Part shown: positions 17,747 through 26,728 of the stretch, piece by piece | How positions within the stretch are numbered: position 1 is the first letter of the stretch | Layout: each line of letters starts with the position of its first letter | Assembly (NCBI RefSeq): GCF_947495665.1 | Contig: NZ_CANLZV010000008.1 | Location: 1 to 64,000 of the forward strand | Source of the DNA: an uncultured Sunxiuqinia sp. | GTDB taxonomy: Bacteria; Bacteroidota; Bacteroidia; Bacteroidales; Prolixibacteraceae | DNA length: 64,000 nt | Direction of reading: 5' to 3' | Notes under the pieces: model-generated | Told to the model about the DNA's origin: nothing | Seen by the model: the letters and a program-made list of their open reading frames with translations, nothing else | Databases searched by the model: none | Position numbers and translations under genes: made by a program

Positions 17747-17857
17747 AAAGTTTGGGAATGCTTGTTTAGCTGTGTGCTAGCTTGCCTCTTGTTTGTGTTT
17801 TTTGTCAATTTTAAATAACTTACGAGTTGAGTGTAAAGGATATTTTAAAGATTTTTT

Positions 17858-17865
17858 TACCTTTG
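17858..17865 (+). promoter_or_regulatory. Candidate -7 element (TACCTTTG) for prs
   Basis: TACCTTTG fits the TAnnTTTG consensus 39 bases before the prs ATG at 17904. No convincing -33 element was found at the usual spacing, so the call rests on the -7 match and its location. Confidence 0.45.
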
Positions 17866-17903
17866 CGCGCATTCCCAAAGCTACGTAAATTAAAAGTGAA
17901 AAA

Positions 17904-18842
17904 ATGTCTAAAAAGGCTCCTTTAAAGATTTTTACAGGTACAGCAACAAGGTATCTAACGACAGAGATTTGTAAGAGTGTTAATGTTGACCTGGGGAAAT
18001 CTTCCTGCCCGGTTTTTGCCGATGGCGAGTTTGAACCCTGTTACGAGGAAACGATTCGTGGTGCGCACGTTTTTATCGTTCAATCCACGTTCCCTTCTGC
18101 CGACAATTTACTTGAATTGTTGTTGATGATCGATGCTGCAAAACGCGCATCTGCTTATAAGATTATTGCTTGTATTCCGTATTTCGGTTATGCTCGCCAA
18201 GATCGTAAGGATAAACCAAGGGTATCCATTGGTGCAAAACTGATGGCTGATTTATTATCAGCTTCAGGTGTTGACCGTGTGATTACGATGGACTTACACG
18301 CTGATCAAATTCAGGGATTTTTTAATGTTCCTGTTGACCACCTTTTTGCATCAGCATTGTTTATTCCCTATATTCAAAAAATGGGATTGCGCGATATCGT
18401 TATTGCCTCGCCTGATGTGGGCGGATCAAAACGCGCGAATAACTATGCCCGCATGCTGGGAACAGATATGGTAATCTGTCATAAGTCTCGCGAAAAAGCC
18501 AATGTTGTTGGTAGCATGACCCTGATTGGTGATGTACGTGATAAAGATGTGATTATTGTTGATGACATGATTGACACGGCCGGAACAATTTCTAAAGCTG
18601 CTGGTTTGATGATCAAGGAAGGAGCCAATTCTGTTCGTGCTTTTGCCGCACACGGATTGTTGTCCGGAGCTGCTTACGAAAACATTGAAAATTCGGCTTT
18701 AGAGGAAGTGTATTTCACCAACTCTATTCCACCGAAGAAGGAATCATCTAAAATTAAGTACTTATCGGCTGCTGATGCCTTTGCTGAAACGATTCAGCGA
18801 GTGTATAAAAATGAGTCGATTAGTTCATTATTCTATAAATAA
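17904..18842 (+). CDS. prs: Ribose-phosphate pyrophosphokinase
   Basis: A 312-residue enzyme making PRPP from ribose 5-phosphate and ATP, the precursor for nucleotides, histidine and tryptophan. The TMDLHADQIQGFF metal/ATP loop, SPDVGGSKRAN, and the PRPP-binding signature VIIVDDMIDTAGT are visible, together with the flexible FGYARQDRKDKPR loop. Length is typical. It has a probable promoter of its own and is followed by rplY. Confidence 0.95.
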   Translation: MSKKAPLKIFTGTATRYLTTEICKSVNVDLGKSSCPVFADGEFEPCYEETIRGAHVFIVQSTFPSADNLLELLLMIDAAKRASAYKIIACIPYFGYARQDRKDKPRVSIGAKLMADLLSASGVDRVITMDLHADQIQGFFNVPVDHLFASALFIPYIQKMGLRDIVIASPDVGGSKRANNYARMLGTDMVICHKSREKANVVGSMTLIGDVRDKDVIIVDDMIDTAGTISKAAGLMIKEGANSVRAFAAHGLLSGAAYENIENSALEEVYFTNSIPPKKESSKIKYLSAADAFAETIQRVYKNESISSLFYK

Positions 18843-18846
18843 TTAA

Positions 18847-18854
18847 TACTTTTG
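18847..18854 (+). promoter_or_regulatory. Candidate -7 element (TACTTTTG) for rplY
   Basis: TACTTTTG fits TAnnTTTG and lies 96 bases before the rplY start. The leader it would produce holds a small hairpin, CCCTTTT-AAC-AAAAGGG, at about 18898-18914, a possible site for leader-based control. Confidence 0.4.
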
Positions 18855-18949
18855 CACCGCTTTTTCCAACGGCATAAGTGTTATGTATGCTGTTTGCCCT
18901 TTTAACAAAAGGGAGGACTGAGTATCATAATTAACTAAAATTTTTAAAA

Positions 18950-19567
18950 ATGAAATCAATTGAAATTAAAGGCCAAGTCAGAGAAGGTCTTGGAAAAAAA
19001 GAATCAAAGAAGTTAAGAAATGAAGGAAAAGTTCCTTGCGTTTTGTACGGTGGTGAAGCTCCGATCCACTTTGTAGCAGATGCAGGAGATTTTCGTCCAT
19101 TGATTTATACGCCTAATGTTTATTTGATTGATGTGGAAATTGACGGAACTGTTTATAAAGCAATCATGCAGGATGTTCAGTTCCACCCAGTAAACGATCA
19201 AATTCTACACGTTGACTTCTTGAGAACTTCTGAAGACAAGCCAGTTAAGATTGAAGTGCCAATCAAGGTGGAAGGTTATGCCAAAGGGATGCGTTCCGGT
19301 GGTAAACTGAAAACGAACTTACGCCGTCTGCGTGTAAAAGCATTGCCTAAAGATCTTCCTGATACAATCACGATTGATATCACAAACTTAGGTTTGGGTG
19401 ATAGTTTCAAAGTTGGTCAGTTGGATGTGGAAAACATCGAATTCCTGAACAGCAAGTCAGTTCCTGTTGTTTCTATTATCATCACTCGTGCTGCCCGTGC
19501 AGCTATGGGAGCGGCTGCAGCTGCTGGAGCTGATGAGGACGAAACTGAAGAAGCAACTGAAGAGTAA
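18950..19567 (+). CDS. rplY: 50S ribosomal protein L25 (Ctc form)
   Basis: A 205-residue protein that binds 5S rRNA. The N-terminal L25 domain (about 1-92) includes KKESKKLRNEGKVPCVLYGG and IMQDVQFHPVNDQILHVDF. The C-terminal TL5/CTC domain (about 93-185) is followed by an alanine-rich and then very acidic tail (DEDETEEATEE), as is usual in the long form. It is followed by a hairpin and then pth, the common rplY-pth arrangement. Confidence 0.95.
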   Translation: MKSIEIKGQVREGLGKKESKKLRNEGKVPCVLYGGEAPIHFVADAGDFRPLIYTPNVYLIDVEIDGTVYKAIMQDVQFHPVNDQILHVDFLRTSEDKPVKIEVPIKVEGYAKGMRSGGKLKTNLRRLRVKALPKDLPDTITIDITNLGLGDSFKVGQLDVENIEFLNSKSVPVVSIIITRAARAAMGAAAAAGADEDETEEATEE

Positions 19568-19575
19568 ATACTCGG

Positions 19576-19609
19576 AACGACTTTGTTTGTTGATGCAAAC
19601 AAAGTCGTT
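19576..19609 (+). terminator. Hairpin between rplY and pth (weak terminator or attenuator)
   Basis: AACGACTTTGTTTG (19576-19589) pairs perfectly with 19596-19609 over a 6-base loop. Only a short T run follows (GTTTC), so it may attenuate or stabilise the rplY mRNA end without fully separating pth. Confidence 0.65.
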
Positions 19610-19652
19610 TCATCCGTATCTTCAATAAATCAAGGATTAAGTTATCTTACGG

Positions 19653-20219
19653 ATGAAATATTTAATAGTAGGACTAGGAAATCCGGGAAGTGAATACGCA
19701 CATACCCGGCATAACATAGGATTTAAAATATTGGACGCTCTTGCAGATGCGTCCAATATTGTTTTTAGCGATAGCCGTTATGGCTATGTGGCCGAGTATA
19801 AATTTAAAGCCCGGACATTTATTCTGTTGAAGCCAACCACTTACATGAATTTGAGTGGAAAAGCGGTTAATTACTGGTTGCAGAAAGAGAAAATTCCGTT
19901 TGAAAACCTGTTGGTATTGACCGATGATCTGGCCTTGCCTTTTGGTACCCTTCGCCTACGCGGTAAAGGAGGGGATGCAGGACACAACGGATTGAAAAGC
20001 ATTCAGCAGGTAACCGGACGAAGTGACTATGCACGACTCCGTTTTGGGATTGGCGATGAATTTCGCCCCGGACAGCAGGTGGACTATGTGTTGGCCGAAT
20101 GGACGAAACAGGAAGATGCAGAACTGCCAGAAAAGATTGATACCTGCATTGAGATAATCAAAAGTTTTGGAACCATTGGTGTTGCCCGCACTATGAATCA
20201 ATTTAATAAACGCAAGTAA
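19653..20219 (+). CDS. pth: Peptidyl-tRNA hydrolase
   Basis: A 188-residue enzyme freeing tRNA from peptidyl-tRNA that dropped off ribosomes. Family signatures: [19 protein letters not shown] with catalytic His in [14 protein letters not shown], the [10 protein letters not shown] segment with the catalytic aspartate, and [12 protein letters not shown]. It is followed one base later by the S4-domain gene, so the two are cotranscribed. Confidence 0.95.
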   Translation: MKYLIVGLGNPGSEYAHTRHNIGFKILDALADASNIVFSDSRYGYVAEYKFKARTFILLKPTTYMNLSGKAVNYWLQKEKIPFENLLVLTDDLALPFGTLRLRGKGGDAGHNGLKSIQQVTGRSDYARLRFGIGDEFRPGQQVDYVLAEWTKQEDAELPEKIDTCIEIIKSFGTIGVARTMNQFNKRK

Positions 20220-20220
20220 C

Positions 20221-20601
20221 ATGAGTGAACAGGTTCGCGTTGATAAATGGCTTTGGGCTGTGCGCGTATTTAAAACGCGCAGCATGGCTACTGAGGCTGT
20301 GAAAAAAGGACGTGTGTCGATTGATGATTTACCTGTAAAACCATCGCGAGTTGTTAAAGTGGGTGATGTAATTGCGGTGCGGAAGTCGCCAATTACATAC
20401 AAGTATAAAGTATTGCAGTTGGCCGGCAAACGAATGGGGGCCAAGCTGGTGTCTGATTTTATGGAAGATGTCACGCCCCTGTCCGAGCTGGAAATTCTGG
20501 AGGTGCAGCGGAACATGGGCTGGTTTCAGCGTGAGCGTGGTACCGGGCGCCCGACCAAGAAAGAGCGCCGGGATTTAGATGATTTTTTTGAAATAGACTG
20601 A
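20221..20601 (+). CDS. S4-domain RNA-binding protein (HslR-like)
   Basis: A 126-residue protein. An S4 domain occupies about residues 5-65 (VRVDKWLWAVRVFKTRSMATEAVKKGRV), followed by a basic C-terminal tail (RGTGRPTKKERRDLDDF) like that of HslR/Hsp15, which binds 50S subunits carrying stalled peptidyl-tRNA. That role fits its position directly after pth. Assignment to Hsp15 specifically is by resemblance. Confidence 0.85.
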   Translation: MSEQVRVDKWLWAVRVFKTRSMATEAVKKGRVSIDDLPVKPSRVVKVGDVIAVRKSPITYKYKVLQLAGKRMGAKLVSDFMEDVTPLSELEILEVQRNMGWFQRERGTGRPTKKERRDLDDFFEID

Positions 20602-20603
20602 TT

Positions 20604-21146
20604 ATGTTGATCGCTAAAGAAAAACGAAGAACCAATATTGCAGAATACATTCTTTACCTCTGGCAAGTGGAGGATTTGTTGCGTGCCCTTAAGTTTGATC
20701 CCGATCAAATAGGGAAAACCCTGGTAGCCCGTTTTGAGGTGGAGGACGATACCCGCCTGGAGATTTTTGACTGGTACCGCAACCTGTCCAGCATGATGGA
20801 GAAAGAACGGGTAACTCAAGCTGGTCATTTGCAGTTTGTTTTGAATTTGATTGATGATTTAAACCAGTTTCACATGCAATTGCTACAGTCGGGCAAAGAC
20901 CCCAGGTATGTGAGCTTGTTTCAATTGGCCAAACCCGTTATTGATGAGTTTGAATCCAAAAGTGTGGAAAAGGGGCAGAATGATATCCGCTTGGGATTTC
21001 AGGCGCTATACAGCATTATGCTGTTGCGTCTTCAAAAGAAAGAGATTAGTACTTCAACCCAATCGGCAATTGATCACATCAGCCGGATGATGGGGCATTT
21101 ATCTGCCCGGTATTTACAACACGAAAAGGGTAAATTCGAATTTTAA
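20604..21146 (+). CDS. DUF4924 family protein
   Basis: A 180-residue all-helical cytoplasmic protein with no signal peptide. The N-terminal IAKEKRRTNIAEYILYLWQVEDLLRA and the C-terminal ISRMMGHLSARYLQHEKGKFEF fit DUF4924, a family of unknown function largely restricted to Bacteroidota. It begins two bases after the S4 gene stop, making it the last gene of the pth transcript. Its end overlaps the end of the convergent DCC-family gene by four bases. Confidence 0.7.
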   Translation: MLIAKEKRRTNIAEYILYLWQVEDLLRALKFDPDQIGKTLVARFEVEDDTRLEIFDWYRNLSSMMEKERVTQAGHLQFVLNLIDDLNQFHMQLLQSGKDPRYVSLFQLAKPVIDEFESKSVEKGQNDIRLGFQALYSIMLLRLQKKEISTSTQSAIDHISRMMGHLSARYLQHEKGKFEF

Positions 21147-21550
21147 AGGAAGCGGTCCGTTTCTTCCGGTAAGGGCATTCTGCAACTGTTTCGCCGCCCA
21201 AACCAATGGAAGCGATTTTTGGCTATCCAGCAATAGAGTTGGTCACGCCAGCTTTTAGGCATAATCCGGCCAATCAAACCAATTCGAAAGAAGCCTCCCA
21301 ATTGTTTGGCTATCTTCAGAACGGCTTCCGAATGCGTGTAATACTGGCCGTTTTCTACCAGTAAAATAGAATCAATATCTTCCGGAATGGCCAGATGCTG
21401 CCTGATTTTTTGTCCGGTATCGCTGGTTAAGGCGCAGAAAAGAAAGTGTTTGCGTCGGTCGTATTTCAAAATAAGCTGAACCAGCCGGCTGCAGAGTGTG
21501 CAATAGCCGTCAAAAAGAATCAGACTTTTATCGGCTGGTAGCTTGTCCAT
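21143..21550 (-). CDS. DCC family thiol-disulfide oxidoreductase-like protein
   Basis: A 135-residue protein of the DUF393/DCC family. The defining DxxCxxC motif is DGYCTLC at about residues 14-20, and YCWIAKNRFHWFGRR with the later CRMP completes the pattern. Family members are predicted thioredoxin-like redox proteins with unassigned substrates. Its start overlaps the stop of the amidase gene by one base, so the pair is coupled. Confidence 0.8.
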   Translation of the reverse strand: MDKLPADKSLILFDGYCTLCSRLVQLILKYDRRKHFLFCALTSDTGQKIRQHLAIPEDIDSILLVENGQYYTHSEAVLKIAKQLGGFFRIGLIGRIMPKSWRDQLYCWIAKNRFHWFGRRNSCRMPLPEETDRFL

Positions 21551-22581
21551 TATTTGTTATTCCCAAAGTCTTTTATTAATGCTTCACACATCCAGTTGGC
21601 CAAGGCTTGCCGGTTATTGTTGTGGATAAAGCGTTGCTGGTCGCGGTGGTGGTTAATATTCCCAAGCTCGATAAATACCGCAGGCGGGTAGCTGTATTTT
21701 AAAACATACAAGTTGCGGTCCGACACCGTACCATGATAGCCGCGATTGGGTTGGTGGGTGTCGTATTTCTTTTTAAAGGTTTGTTGCAGGTTGTTGGCCA
21801 GTTTTTTACCCGTCTTGCTTCGGTGATCGTGGTAAAAGAATACATCAATGTTTTCACCTTTACTTCGGGAGTCAACATGCACAATAATCATTCGCTGAAA
21901 ACTGCCTTTGTGTCTTAAGTAGAGCTTATTTACAGCATCTTTGCGCTGGCGTAAGCGTTTGGTGTGGTTGCGTGGAATGGTCAGGCTGGGGTAGCAGGTT
22001 TCATCCTTGTCGGGTTTAAGATAGCTATCATCCCGGATCCCATCATTTTCGTCGCGGATGATCATATAAACCAAGGCCCCCCGCTCAATGAGCGTTCGAG
22101 CCAAGCGCAGGGTTACATCGTAGGCATATTCGTCTTCACAAAGGGTGTGGTTGCCGTAGCGCCCAACAGCACCCGGATCGGGACCGCCATGTCCACTCAC
22201 CAAATAGTAAATGGCTCCTTTAAGCGAATTGTCAACAGGGGAAACCTGTTCGTAAGTTTTTCCAAAAATGGGGTAAATGGCACCTCCGCTGGCTGTTGAA
22301 CTAGTGGCTGCGTCTTTCAAGGGAAGCGTGTATTTTTGGCCCACAAATAAACTGTTGTTTTTACCGAGTTTTGTTTTGTTGAGTTCGATAAAAGCATTGA
22401 AATGCTCCGAAGGTGAAAGGCCATGCCTTTTTAACAAGCTGTAAATCCCATCGCCATTTTTGGCAACGCTGGTTGGATAATCTTGAGCGAGAGAAATACT
22501 TGTTACGAAAAAGACCAGGAAAAAAGTAAAATAAAATTTATGAGGAAGACTCAGAAAAAAGTCTGTGTTTATGTTCTTCAT
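21550..22581 (-). CDS. LysM-containing N-acetylmuramoyl-L-alanine amidase
   Basis: A 343-residue exported cell-wall hydrolase. A signal peptide (about 1-32, ending SISLAQ) is followed by a LysM-like peptidoglycan-binding region (about 35-88). The Amidase_3 catalytic domain has the zinc-site pattern: SGHGGPDPGAVG (His), CEDEYAYDV (Glu), HVDSR (His) and the catalytic FIELGNI (Glu). It should cleave the amide between MurNAc and the stem peptide, in cell division or turnover. An insert (about 185-215) with charged residues lies before the second histidine. Confidence 0.88.
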   Translation of the reverse strand: MKNINTDFFLSLPHKFYFTFFLVFFVTSISLAQDYPTSVAKNGDGIYSLLKRHGLSPSEHFNAFIELNKTKLGKNNSLFVGQKYTLPLKDAATSSTASGGAIYPIFGKTYEQVSPVDNSLKGAIYYLVSGHGGPDPGAVGRYGNHTLCEDEYAYDVTLRLARTLIERGALVYMIIRDENDGIRDDSYLKPDKDETCYPSLTIPRNHTKRLRQRKDAVNKLYLRHKGSFQRMIIVHVDSRSKGENIDVFFYHDHRSKTGKKLANNLQQTFKKKYDTHQPNRGYHGTVSDRNLYVLKYSYPPAVFIELGNINHHRDQQRFIHNNNRQALANWMCEALIKDFGNNK

Positions 22582-22648
22582 TGAATTTAAATCTGTTTTT
22601 ATAAGAACGAAATGTTAAGTTTAATGTTTAAAATAGACGATGAAAACT

Positions 22649-22656
22649 TAAATTTG
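22649..22656 (+). promoter_or_regulatory. Candidate -7 element (TAAATTTG) for the 5'-nucleotidase pair
   Basis: TAAATTTG fits TAnnTTTG 37 bases before the ATG at 22693, with a weak TTTA 18 bases upstream. It would drive the three-gene run ending with lnt. Confidence 0.4.
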
Positions 22657-22692
22657 AATAAATCTATTTCTTATTTCTGAAATATAAAACGA

Positions 22693-23448
22693 ATGCGTTA
22701 CACATTTATCCTCATCCTTTTGTTAATAATCTCCTTTTCGTGTAAAACAACTCTGGAACTCAGAGATATATCGAATGAGAATATTTCGAACGATTCTTCG
22801 CTCTCCTGGGTTGATTCCTCCATCGTTGCCTTGGTGCTGCCTTACCGGGAAGCGCTAGAGGTAGATATGAAAAAGGTGCTTGTTATTTCGAATGAAGAAT
22901 TAGCCAAAGCCAAACCCGAAAGTAAACTGACCAATCTGATGGCTGATTATTTATTGCAATCGGGGGTGGACTATTGCCGATTGGCCAGGTTGAATATTGT
23001 GCCGGATATGGCTTTCATGAATTATGGAGGTTTGCGCGTAGCTCTGCCCAGAGGAGAAATAACCGTTGGTAATGTTTTTGAGTTAATGCCTTTTGAGAAT
23101 GAAATGGTTTTGTTAAAGTTGTCCGGACCGGTGATGCAACAGTTTATGCAAAAGGTTGCTGCTCGTGGTGGCGACGGGGTGGCAGGAATCCGATTGGGGA
23201 TTAAAGATGGGCATATTGGTCAACTGGAAATTGATGGGGCTCCGTTTGATCCGAAAAGGGATTATTGGGTTGTGACGAATGATTACATTGCAGAAGGTGG
23301 GGACTCAATGTCGATGCTACTTAATCATAAAGAGTCGATTGCGACAGGTATCAAGCTTCGCGATTTGATTATTGAGCGTTTTAAAGCAGAGCATGACGCA
23401 GGAAGAAGAATTAAGGTCGTTTTAGATGGGAGGATTTATTATGAGTAG
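22693..23448 (+). CDS. 5'-nucleotidase C-terminal domain lipoprotein
   Basis: A 251-residue protein with a lipoprotein signal (LLIISFSC, Cys at about 17) followed only by the substrate-binding C-terminal domain of UshA/5'-nucleotidases (NYGGLR, GEITVGNVFELMPFENEMV, YWVVTNDYIAEGGDSMSML). The catalytic metallophosphatase domain is absent here and is encoded by the next gene, which overlaps by eight bases. In E. coli UshA the two domains are one polypeptide in the opposite order. The two products probably assemble on the periplasmic face to hydrolyse nucleotides. Confidence 0.85.
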   Translation: MRYTFILILLLIISFSCKTTLELRDISNENISNDSSLSWVDSSIVALVLPYREALEVDMKKVLVISNEELAKAKPESKLTNLMADYLLQSGVDYCRLARLNIVPDMAFMNYGGLRVALPRGEITVGNVFELMPFENEMVLLKLSGPVMQQFMQKVAARGGDGVAGIRLGIKDGHIGQLEIDGAPFDPKRDYWVVTNDYIAEGGDSMSMLLNHKESIATGIKLRDLIIERFKAEHDAGRRIKVVLDGRIYYE

Positions 23449-24364
23449 TCGCAGGAAATTTATACGGGATTTGGTTGGCGCTTCAGCAGGATTGGGAATG
23501 CTTAGTCTTCCAACCGATTTATTGGCTCAGCAGGATTTGGTGAGCTTGAGTATTTTACACACCAATGACATTCACGGTCATATTGATTCATTTCCGGAAG
23601 ATCATTCAATCTATGAGGGGCGTGGAGGTTTGGCACGTCTGTCAGGCTTGATTCAGAATATCCGGCAAACGGAGAAGAATGTGCTTTTGTTCGATGCGGG
23701 CGATATGTTTCAGGGAACCCCTTATTTTAACTATTATAAGGGCGAACTGATTCTGAAAGTGATGTCAGAGATGGGCTATGATGCCGGAACTCTCGGAAAT
23801 CATGAGTTTGATAACGGACTGGAAGGAATTCAAAAGGTGATTGATTTTGCCAATTTTCCACTGGTTTGCAGTAATTATAATTTCTCGAATACGCGTCTGC
23901 TGGATACATTTCCCGACTACACCATCTACCGCAAAAGTGGAATTAAAGTGGGGGTGTATGGCCTTGGAGTTGAATTGGAAGGTCTTGTAAGTGAACAGAA
24001 CTACGAGGAGACTGAATACCTGGATCCGGTGGCCGTAGCTTTGGAAAAAGAATCATTTCTGAAGAATGATAAGAAATGTGACTTGGTGATTTGTTTGTCT
24101 CACCTGGGATTGAAATTCAAGGGGACAACGATTTCCGATACCTTGCTGGCTGCTCAAACCCATCACACTGATTTGATTATTGGAGGGCATACCCACAGTT
24201 TTCTGGATGCAGCATTGGAATTGAAAAATGCCGACGGAAAGCGCATTCTTGTCAATCAGGCTGGTTGGGGTGGCATGGTGCTGGGACGAGTCGATTTTAT
24301 TTTTGACCAGCATCGAAAAGAAGAGCCTCAGATTCTTTCACAGAATATTGCGGGTCATTTATGA
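23441..24364 (+). CDS. Metallophosphatase, 5'-nucleotidase N-terminal (catalytic) half
   Basis: A 307-residue protein with a Tat-type signal (SSRRKFIRDLVGASAG) and the calcineurin-like phosphoesterase domain: LHTNDIHGH, LFDAGDMFQGTP, TLGNHEFDNG, and IIGGHTHSFLD supply the two-metal ligands. It has no C-terminal substrate domain; that is encoded by the preceding gene. The ATG at 23441 (MSSRRKF) is chosen over 23426 because it gives a good twin-arginine leader. Its stop overlaps lnt by four bases. Confidence 0.88.
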   Translation: MSSRRKFIRDLVGASAGLGMLSLPTDLLAQQDLVSLSILHTNDIHGHIDSFPEDHSIYEGRGGLARLSGLIQNIRQTEKNVLLFDAGDMFQGTPYFNYYKGELILKVMSEMGYDAGTLGNHEFDNGLEGIQKVIDFANFPLVCSNYNFSNTRLLDTFPDYTIYRKSGIKVGVYGLGVELEGLVSEQNYEETEYLDPVAVALEKESFLKNDKKCDLVICLSHLGLKFKGTTISDTLLAAQTHHTDLIIGGHTHSFLDAALELKNADGKRILVNQAGWGGMVLGRVDFIFDQHRKEEPQILSQNIAGHL

Positions 24365-25962
24365 AAAAATATCAAGCAGCCTTTCTGCCCTTGTTAAGCG
24401 GTGTTTTATTAAGCTTGCCCTGGCTGGAACTATTTCCTGGCTGGATTTTGTTGGGCGCCTTGGTCCCCTTGCTGTTTGTGGAGAATAGATTAGCAAAAAA
24501 GGAATGGCCCAATACCTCTTTCGATTTTCTGACTTATGCGTTTCTTGGTTTTCTGGTGTGGAATCTGATTACTTGCTGGTGGATTGCTTACGCTGCTCCG
24601 GTTGGGATGTTGCTGATTGTTACCCTTAATGCCCTGTTGATGGCAACGGTTTGGTGGCTTTTTCACCAGATGAAACAAACCTTCAATACCAATTTGGGGT
24701 ATCTTTCCTTGGTGGTGATCTGGTTGGCTTTTGAGTACCTGCACTTCAACTGGGATATGGAATGGCCCTGGCTTACCTTGGGAAATGGACTGGCCAATGA
24801 GGTAAAGCTGATTCAATGGTACGAGTTTACAGGAGTGCTGGGCGGTTCGCTTTGGATTTTGGTGAGTAACTTGATTTTATTTCAGCTTTTAAACAAAGTC
24901 TTTCAGCGGCGTTGGCTGCCAGTTGTTTCTTATGCTTGTTTGTTGCTTTTGGTGGCTCTGGTTCCGATGTTGTTGTCGAGCCGGCAATACGAGAATTATA
25001 ATGAGAAGGGAGAAGCTTATCAGGTGATTGTGCTGCAACCCAATATTGATCCGTATCATGAGAAATTTGTTGCCGGAACAGAAACTCATCAGCTGGAGAC
25101 CTTGGTGCAATTAACGGATTCGTTGCTTACCCCGGCCACCGACTTTGTGCTTGGACCGGAAACGGCGCTTCAGCCACTGGTTGAAAATGATTTGCTTGGC
25201 AGTGACTCGCAATTGGCTCCTTTTTATGAGCGGGTGACGGCGAATCCACGATTAAATTTTGTTTTTGGGGCTACTACACGCAAGTATTATGCAAAAGGTG
25301 AGACGCCTTCAGAAACCGCTCGACAGGAACTAGGGGAGTCTCGTTCATATGACCTTTATAACTCAGCCCTGCTCGTCAATGGCGAGTCAGAGGTACAAAT
25401 CTACCATAAAAGCAAATTGGTTAGTGGAACCGAAAAAATGCCTTTCAGTAAATACTTTTCTTTTGTGGAAAAATACCTGGTTGATCTGGGCGGCACAACG
25501 GGGAGCCTTGGGCGGCATCAGGATCAGCTGAACCTGAATAGTACAGCGGATGTAAGTGTTGCTCCGCTCATTTGTTTTGAATCTGTTTTTGGAGAATACC
25601 TGGGGCAGTCGGTTCAGGCAGGCGCAGAGCTTGTTTTTATTTTGACCAATGACGGGTGGTGGAAAGGAGCAGCCGGTTATCGGCAACACTTGTCTTATGC
25701 CCGGTTGAGAGCGATTGAAGCCAGGCGGAGCATTGCTCGTTCGGCCAATACCGGCATTTCAGCACTGATTAATCAGCGTGGAGATATTGTATCCTCTACT
25801 GACTGGTGGACTAAAACAGCTATTGAAGGGGAATTGAAAGCAAATCGGGAAATTACCAGCTATGTCAGGTATGGTGATTTTATAGGACGGATAAGTGCGT
25901 TTGTTACTGTTTTGTTCTTACTTGCCCTATTCGTGAGGAAACAAACGAAAAACAGCTATTAA
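24361..25962 (+). CDS. lnt: Apolipoprotein N-acyltransferase
   Basis: A 533-residue inner-membrane enzyme that N-acylates the diacylglyceryl cysteine of lipoproteins. About six N-terminal helices (up to about residue 205) precede the periplasmic nitrilase domain with triad E267 (LGPETAL), K350 (YHKSK) and C405 (ICFESVFG); the TNDGWW-G and ARLRAIEARRSIARSANTGIS segments are characteristic. The final helix is near 505-525. It is coupled to the metallophosphatase gene by an ATGA overlap. Confidence 0.92.
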   Translation: MKKYQAAFLPLLSGVLLSLPWLELFPGWILLGALVPLLFVENRLAKKEWPNTSFDFLTYAFLGFLVWNLITCWWIAYAAPVGMLLIVTLNALLMATVWWLFHQMKQTFNTNLGYLSLVVIWLAFEYLHFNWDMEWPWLTLGNGLANEVKLIQWYEFTGVLGGSLWILVSNLILFQLLNKVFQRRWLPVVSYACLLLLVALVPMLLSSRQYENYNEKGEAYQVIVLQPNIDPYHEKFVAGTETHQLETLVQLTDSLLTPATDFVLGPETALQPLVENDLLGSDSQLAPFYERVTANPRLNFVFGATTRKYYAKGETPSETARQELGESRSYDLYNSALLVNGESEVQIYHKSKLVSGTEKMPFSKYFSFVEKYLVDLGGTTGSLGRHQDQLNLNSTADVSVAPLICFESVFGEYLGQSVQAGAELVFILTNDGWWKGAAGYRQHLSYARLRAIEARRSIARSANTGISALINQRGDIVSSTDWWTKTAIEGELKANREITSYVRYGDFIGRISAFVTVLFLLALFVRKQTKNSY

Positions 25963-25976
25963 AAAGACAAAAAAAA

Positions 25977-26160
25977 TCCGCATTAATTCGATTGCGTAAA
26001 ATCCCTAATCAAAAGGATTTGAGTGCCTGGTCGATCAGACTTCCACCGGTAGTAAACTACTCACCCCGAATACACGAGGCTACAAGGCCTGTCTTTACGT
26101 CCAAAAGCTTTCTCGGTTCACTATAAACTGTTGAATTTACCAAATTTGAACTAATGCGGA
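25977..26160. mobile_element. 184-bp element with inverted-repeat ends (MITE-like or structured RNA)
   Basis: The ends are imperfect inverted repeats: TCCGCATTAATTC at 25977 and the complement of GAACTAATGCGGA ending at 26160 (12 of the first 13 positions match). The interior is non-coding and has further short stems (TAGT-AA-ACTA, AGGC-CTACAA-GGCC types). No target duplication is evident; the left flank is a poly-A run. Confidence 0.4.
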
Positions 26161-26425
26161 CAATATCTTTGTTATAGAACGTTTTCTTGGCTCAAATATA
26201 GTCTGCGATTGCTGACTTTCCAAGGAAAATAGATGATTTAATAACATCTGGGGAATATCTCTTTGATTCATAATAAGATTGAATGATCGATTTTTCTGCC
26301 CCTTAACTTTCCGGTTTTTTATGCGTATAAATATTAATGAAATCCCCTGTGATTGCTGTTCCTGTTAGCAATGAGCCAGTTCCGTTTTTAGGAGTAAAAA
26401 TCAATGATTTTTTTTTGAGAATTGT

Positions 26426-26456
26426 TTTGCGAATGCAAAAAGTAGTTCTATATTTG
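26426..26456 (+). promoter_or_regulatory. Promoter of the tRNA-Ser/tRNA-Pro operon
   Basis: TTTG (26426-26429), a 19-base spacer, then TATATTTG (26449-26456): a full match to the Bacteroidota -33/-7 consensus. Transcription would start near 26463, about 83 bases upstream of tRNA-Ser. Confidence 0.85.
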
Positions 26457-26545
26457 CACGCACATTCGAACAGGGAATAACCCAAGCAGAGTGTACGTTC
26501 TAAGAGAGAATTCAAGGAGATTAAAAATTTAGTCACGATATTTCA

Positions 26546-26635
<90 letters not shown>

Positions 26636-26648
26636 ACAAAATATTTTT

Positions 26649-26723
26649 CGGGATGTAGCGCAGTCCGGTTAGCGCACCTGCTTTGGGAGCAGGGGGTCCC
26701 AGGTTCGAATCCTGGTATCCCGA
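26649..26723 (+). tRNA. tRNA-Pro(TGG)
   Basis: A 75-base cloverleaf. CGGGATG pairs with TATCCCG (one G-T pair), anticodon TGG lies within CTTTGGGAG, and CAGGTTCGAATCCTG is the T arm. CCA is not encoded. It lies 14 bases after tRNA-Ser in the same transcript. Confidence 0.97.
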
Positions 26724-26728
26724 CATTT

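Larger units (their letters stand above)
25963..26545. other. Gene-free interval before the tRNA operon
   Basis: About 580 bases without a credible gene. It holds the inverted-repeat element (25977-26160), AT-rich sequence with no recognised feature (26161-26420), and the tRNA promoter (26426-26456). Confidence 0.6.

Noticed and set aside
26303-26536. Minus-strand open frame of 77 codons before the tRNA genes
   Set aside because: It overlaps the strong tRNA promoter and has no domain or conserved feature.
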